Assembly: GCA_947503175.1 (NCBI GenBank)
Contig: CANNCO010000001.1
Span: 682,001-746,000, forward strand
DNA from: an uncultured Paracoccaceae bacterium
Lineage (GTDB): Bacteria; Pseudomonadota; Alphaproteobacteria; Rhodobacterales; Rhodobacteraceae
Length of the DNA stretch: 64,000 bases
Reading direction: 5' to 3'
Part shown: piece by piece, positions 63,884 to 64,000 of the stretch
Numbering within the stretch: position 1 is the stretch's first letter
Layout: each line of letters starts with the position of its first letter
Translations under genes and position numbers: made by a program
Notes under the pieces: model-generated
What the model was told of the DNA's origin: nothing
Seen by the model: only the letters and a program-made list of their open reading frames with translations
The model's database searches: none

Positions 63884-64000
63884 ATGTTTCGTGTGACAGG
63901 AGTTGTCGCGGGCGTTCTGGCGCTGGCCCTTACGGCCGCATGCGATCGTGAACAGCCGCTGCCGGGAGAACGTCTTGACCTGCGCGCGCCGCTCAATGGT
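63884..64000 (+). CDS. BamB-like outer-membrane assembly lipoprotein (partial, 5' end)
   Basis: The 39 visible codons encode a lipoprotein signal: MFRVTGVVAGVLALALTAAC with the lipobox cysteine at residue 20. The gene continues past the window. Identity as BamB is inferred from its position after the YfgM-like gene, since no beta-propeller sequence is visible yet. Confidence 0.65.
   Translation, partial: MFRVTGVVAGVLALALTAACDREQPLPGERLDLRAPLNG

Noticed and set aside
1-64000. CRISPR arrays, transposases, integrases, defence systems
   Set aside because: No regularly spaced repeats and no protein with matching motifs were seen in any frame.

Overview
This window comes from a GC-rich (roughly 60-65%) alphaproteobacterium, most likely a Rhodobacterales/Roseobacter-group organism. 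That reading rests on the mix of gene families: many peptide and branched-chain-type ABC transporters, a TRAP transporter, a complete heterotetrameric sarcosine oxidase locus, the ccmI-ruvX-DUF1289 block, Fe-type SOD and an Atm1-type exporter. It is inferred from gene content, not from a marker gene. No rRNA gene, intact tRNA gene, transposase, phage gene or CRISPR array was seen. Genes are dense, and many neighbours are joined by 4-base ATGA/GTGA overlaps.

Layout. (1) 1-5.3 kb: a sulfide/persulfide module with the C-terminal end of a Crp/Fnr regulator, a DUF2892 membrane protein, an ETHE1-like persulfide dioxygenase, a DUF442 sulfurtransferase fused to a sulfide:quinone oxidoreductase-like flavoprotein, and a SulP anion transporter. 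(2) 5.4-14.3 kb, minus strand: a GntR/FadR-type regulator heading a peptide ABC transporter operon that ends with a cytoplasmic gamma-glutamyltransferase and a DUF1028 protein; this suggests uptake and cleavage of gamma-glutamyl or related peptides. (3) 14.7-22.0 kb, minus strand: a second complete peptide ABC transporter operon, started by a nitrilase-family amidohydrolase and ended by a TolB-like/TPR protein, with a divergent LysR regulator.

(4) 23.2-40.5 kb: the most distinctive region, an apparent catabolic cluster. A MarR regulator lies between two arms. The left arm (minus) encodes a cytochrome P450, two SDR dehydrogenases, a ThuA-domain protein, a NIPSNAP protein and a branched-chain-type (Liv) ABC importer. 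The right arm (plus) encodes two amidohydrolases and a second, paralogous P450. Facing it on the minus strand are a TRAP transporter, a SnoaL-like protein and a Rieske oxygenase. The P450s share an unusual insertion just after the haem cysteine and lack the usual I-helix acid. The substrate is unknown; an aromatic, terpenoid or lactone/amide compound would fit the enzyme set.

(5) 40.6-44.8 kb: an SDR gene remnant, dusA overlapping a 2-oxoglutarate-oxygenase-like gene, a clear terminator, then DUF1289, ruvX and ccmI on the minus strand. (6) 45.0-51.6 kb: the sarcosine oxidase operon soxBDAG, unusually split after soxB by about 1.5 kb holding three small membrane-protein genes (one of markedly lower GC) and a strongly structured non-coding stretch. 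(7) 51.7-64 kb: sodB, a host-attachment-family protein, a LOG-family protein, a LysM protein, an Atm1-type ABC exporter, a fatty acid desaturase, an oversized RND efflux pump with its adaptor, a YfgM-like protein and the start of a BamB-like lipoprotein gene that runs off the window.
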